Below, piece by piece: positions 5,621 through 6,764 of a stretch of DNA of 6,764 nucleotides. The notes beneath the pieces are model-generated. The model did no database searches. It worked only from the letters and a program-made list of their open reading frames with translations, and was not told the DNA's origin. The position numbers were made by a program, and so were the translations under genes. The stretch's first letter is position 1. The number at the start of each line of letters is the position of its first letter. The stretch comes from Kiritimatiellota bacterium (GTDB lineage: Bacteria; Verrucomicrobiota; Kiritimatiellia; RFP12; UBA1067): contig WRML01000123.1 of assembly GCA_009777165.1 (NCBI GenBank), positions 1 through 6,764 on the forward strand, read 5' to 3'.

Positions 5621-6201
5621 GCCAGCAAGAAAAACTCACCACCATTTTCTGGAGTTTCCTGAAAATCGGCGCGGTGCTGTTCGGGGGAGGGTATGCGATG
5701 CTGCCGCTGCTCGAGAACGAGATTGTCAGGCGGCGCAAATGGTGTTCGCACGAGGAGATGTCCGATACCTTCGCCATGGCGCAGCTCATCCCCGGGGTCG
5801 TCGCCATCAACACCGCCATGCTCGTCGGGCACCAGCTGCGCGGTGCGCGCGGCACGATCGCCGCGACGCTCGGGGTCGTGGGGGTCCCCTTCGCCGTGCT
5901 GCTCGCCTACGCGATCGCGTTCGACCGTTTCCGCGAGGCCCGGTGGCTGCTCGACGCGACGGCCGGGCTGCGTCCCGCCGTCGCCGGCATGATGCTCGGC
6001 ATGGCGTACACGCTCTTCACGCGCGCGCGGAAGACGCGGCTGGGGCTGGCCGTCTCGCTCGCGGCCGTCGCGCTGGTGCTGGTGTTCAAGGTCAGCGCGG
6101 TCGCCGTCATCCTCGGGGGGGCCGGGGGCGGTATCATTTGGCATTTATTATCGAGTCGCATCGAATCCAATCGAGACGGCTCGACACGGCTCGAGAACTG
6201 A
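5617..6201 (+). CDS. Short-chain chromate transporter (CHR family), first of a tandem pair
   Basis: A 194-residue inner-membrane protein forming one CHR domain, half of a full-length ChrA. The family signature FLKIGAVLFGGGYAMLPLLE (Gly-Gly-Gly at 23-25) is followed by the conserved PGVVAINTAMLVG (59-71). Five or six hydrophobic segments span residues about 10-178, and a polar tail follows. Single-domain CHR proteins are usually encoded in tandem pairs that together act as chromate/sulfate antiporters (Bacillus ywrA/ywrB are examples I recall); the physiological substrate need not be chromate. I chose GTG 5617 because GGAA lies 7 nt upstream and the overlap with the previous stop becomes the common 4-nt GTGA. 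ATG 5611, two codons earlier, has no room for a ribosome binding site. The last 16 codons are encoded by a 10-bp repeat. The stop overlaps the next start (TGATG). Confidence 0.9.
   Translation: MSQQEKLTTIFWSFLKIGAVLFGGGYAMLPLLENEIVRRRKWCSHEEMSDTFAMAQLIPGVVAINTAMLVGHQLRGARGTIAATLGVVGVPFAVLLAYAIAFDRFREARWLLDATAGLRPAVAGMMLGMAYTLFTRARKTRLGLAVSLAAVALVLVFKVSAVAVILGGAGGGIIWHLLSSRIESNRDGSTRLEN
6151..6200. repeat. Five 10-bp TCGA-led units at the junction of the two CHR genes
   Basis: TCGA occurs at exactly 6151, 6161, 6171, 6181 and 6191. The third and fourth units are closest (TCGAGACGGC and TCGACACGGC). The array encodes the polar tail of the first CHR protein (SSRIESNRDG, then STRLEN) and ends at its stop codon, which overlaps the next ATG. 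A period of 10 is not a multiple of three, so the periodicity is not a peptide repeat. Confidence 0.75.
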
Positions 6202-6660
6202 TGAACCTCTTCCTCAAACTGATTTACGTGTTCATGAAGATCGGGCTGCTCACCGTCGGGGGGGGGCTGGCGATGATCCCGATCGTCCAGCACGAGATGG
6301 AGCGGCGCGGGTGGCTGACGCACCAGCAGTTCCTCGACATCCTCGGCGTGTCGCAGATGACCCCGGGCCCCCTCGCGGTCAACACCGCCACATTCGTCGG
6401 CTACCGCGTCACGGCCGACGCCTACCCGGGGGCCCTCTGGCTCGCGGTGCTGGGGGCCCTGTGCTGCACGGTCGCGGTGTGCATGCCCTCCCTGATCTGC
6501 GTCAACGCCCTCGGCGGGCACTGGGCGCGGCACCGCGACCACCCCTGCCTCCGGCGCGTGTTCAGCATTTTGCGCCCGGTCGTCGCGGGGCTGGTCATCA
6601 CCGCTGCCGTGTCGCTCATCGTCAGTTGCCTGTGGGAGGCCCCCCCCCGGCTCACGTGGA
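6201..6660 (+). CDS. Short-chain chromate transporter (CHR family), second of the pair (3' partial)
   Basis: The ATG at 6201 shares its A with the preceding TGA, so translation is probably by re-initiation; no Shine-Dalgarno is evident. The visible 153 residues form a CHR domain: FMKIGLLTVGGGLAMIPIVQ (Gly-Gly-Gly 20-22), WLTHQQFLDIL, and the classic TPGPLAVNTATFVGYR (54-69), followed by further hydrophobic helices. It is closer to the family consensus than its partner, in which PGVVAIN replaces PGPLAVN. The two half-size proteins are expected to assemble with opposite membrane orientation. The frame stays open to the window end only because the remaining bases are poly-C (translated as proline), so the true C-terminus, about 30-50 residues, is missing. 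I stop the annotation where credible sequence ends. Confidence 0.88.

Positions 6661-6764
<104 letters not shown>

Overview
The window reads as a piece of a GC-rich bacterial chromosome, probably a metagenome-assembled contig, and mostly housekeeping in content. A class A RNase P RNA, a [4Fe-4S] class I fumarase and sigma70-like promoters place it in Bacteria. Glycine and proline are often GGG and CCC, giving many G/C tracts. The short non-coding repeats fit a PVC-type lineage (Verrucomicrobiota/Kiritimatiellota-like), but that is a low-confidence impression. No tRNA, CRISPR array, transposase or phage gene is visible.

Layout. (1) 3-452, +: 3' part of a class I fumarase/tartrate dehydratase beta subunit, with a perfect 27-bp inverted repeat in its reading frame at the window edge. 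(2) 551-939, -: RNase P RNA (rnpB), convergent with the fumarase gene. (3) 950-1645, -: a coiled-coil C4 zinc-ribbon protein (COG1579 type) whose stop lies 10 nt from the 5' end of rnpB, with its own good promoter. (4) 1840-2727, -: a ten-helix-type bile acid/sodium symporter family protein. (5) 2825-4828, +: complete transketolase, divergent from the symporter, the two -35 boxes being only 6 bp apart. (6) 4829-5076: a non-coding stretch with a structured inverted element built of 8-bp units, a short repeat related to the one in the fumarase gene, and a promoter. (7) 5077 to the end, +: four overlapping genes: a small charged protein, a small RelE/ParE-like protein, and two tandem short-chain chromate transporter (CHR) proteins. 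The last gene runs into a 104-nt poly-C tract that looks like a sequencing or assembly artefact.

How the genes relate. Transketolase (pentose phosphate pathway) and fumarase (TCA cycle) are central metabolism. The zinc-ribbon gene and rnpB probably share a transcript. The terminal four-gene operon is the most unusual part: a toxin-antitoxin-like pair appears translationally coupled to a two-subunit CHR transporter, and a five-unit 10-bp TCGA repeat lies at the junction of the two transporter genes.
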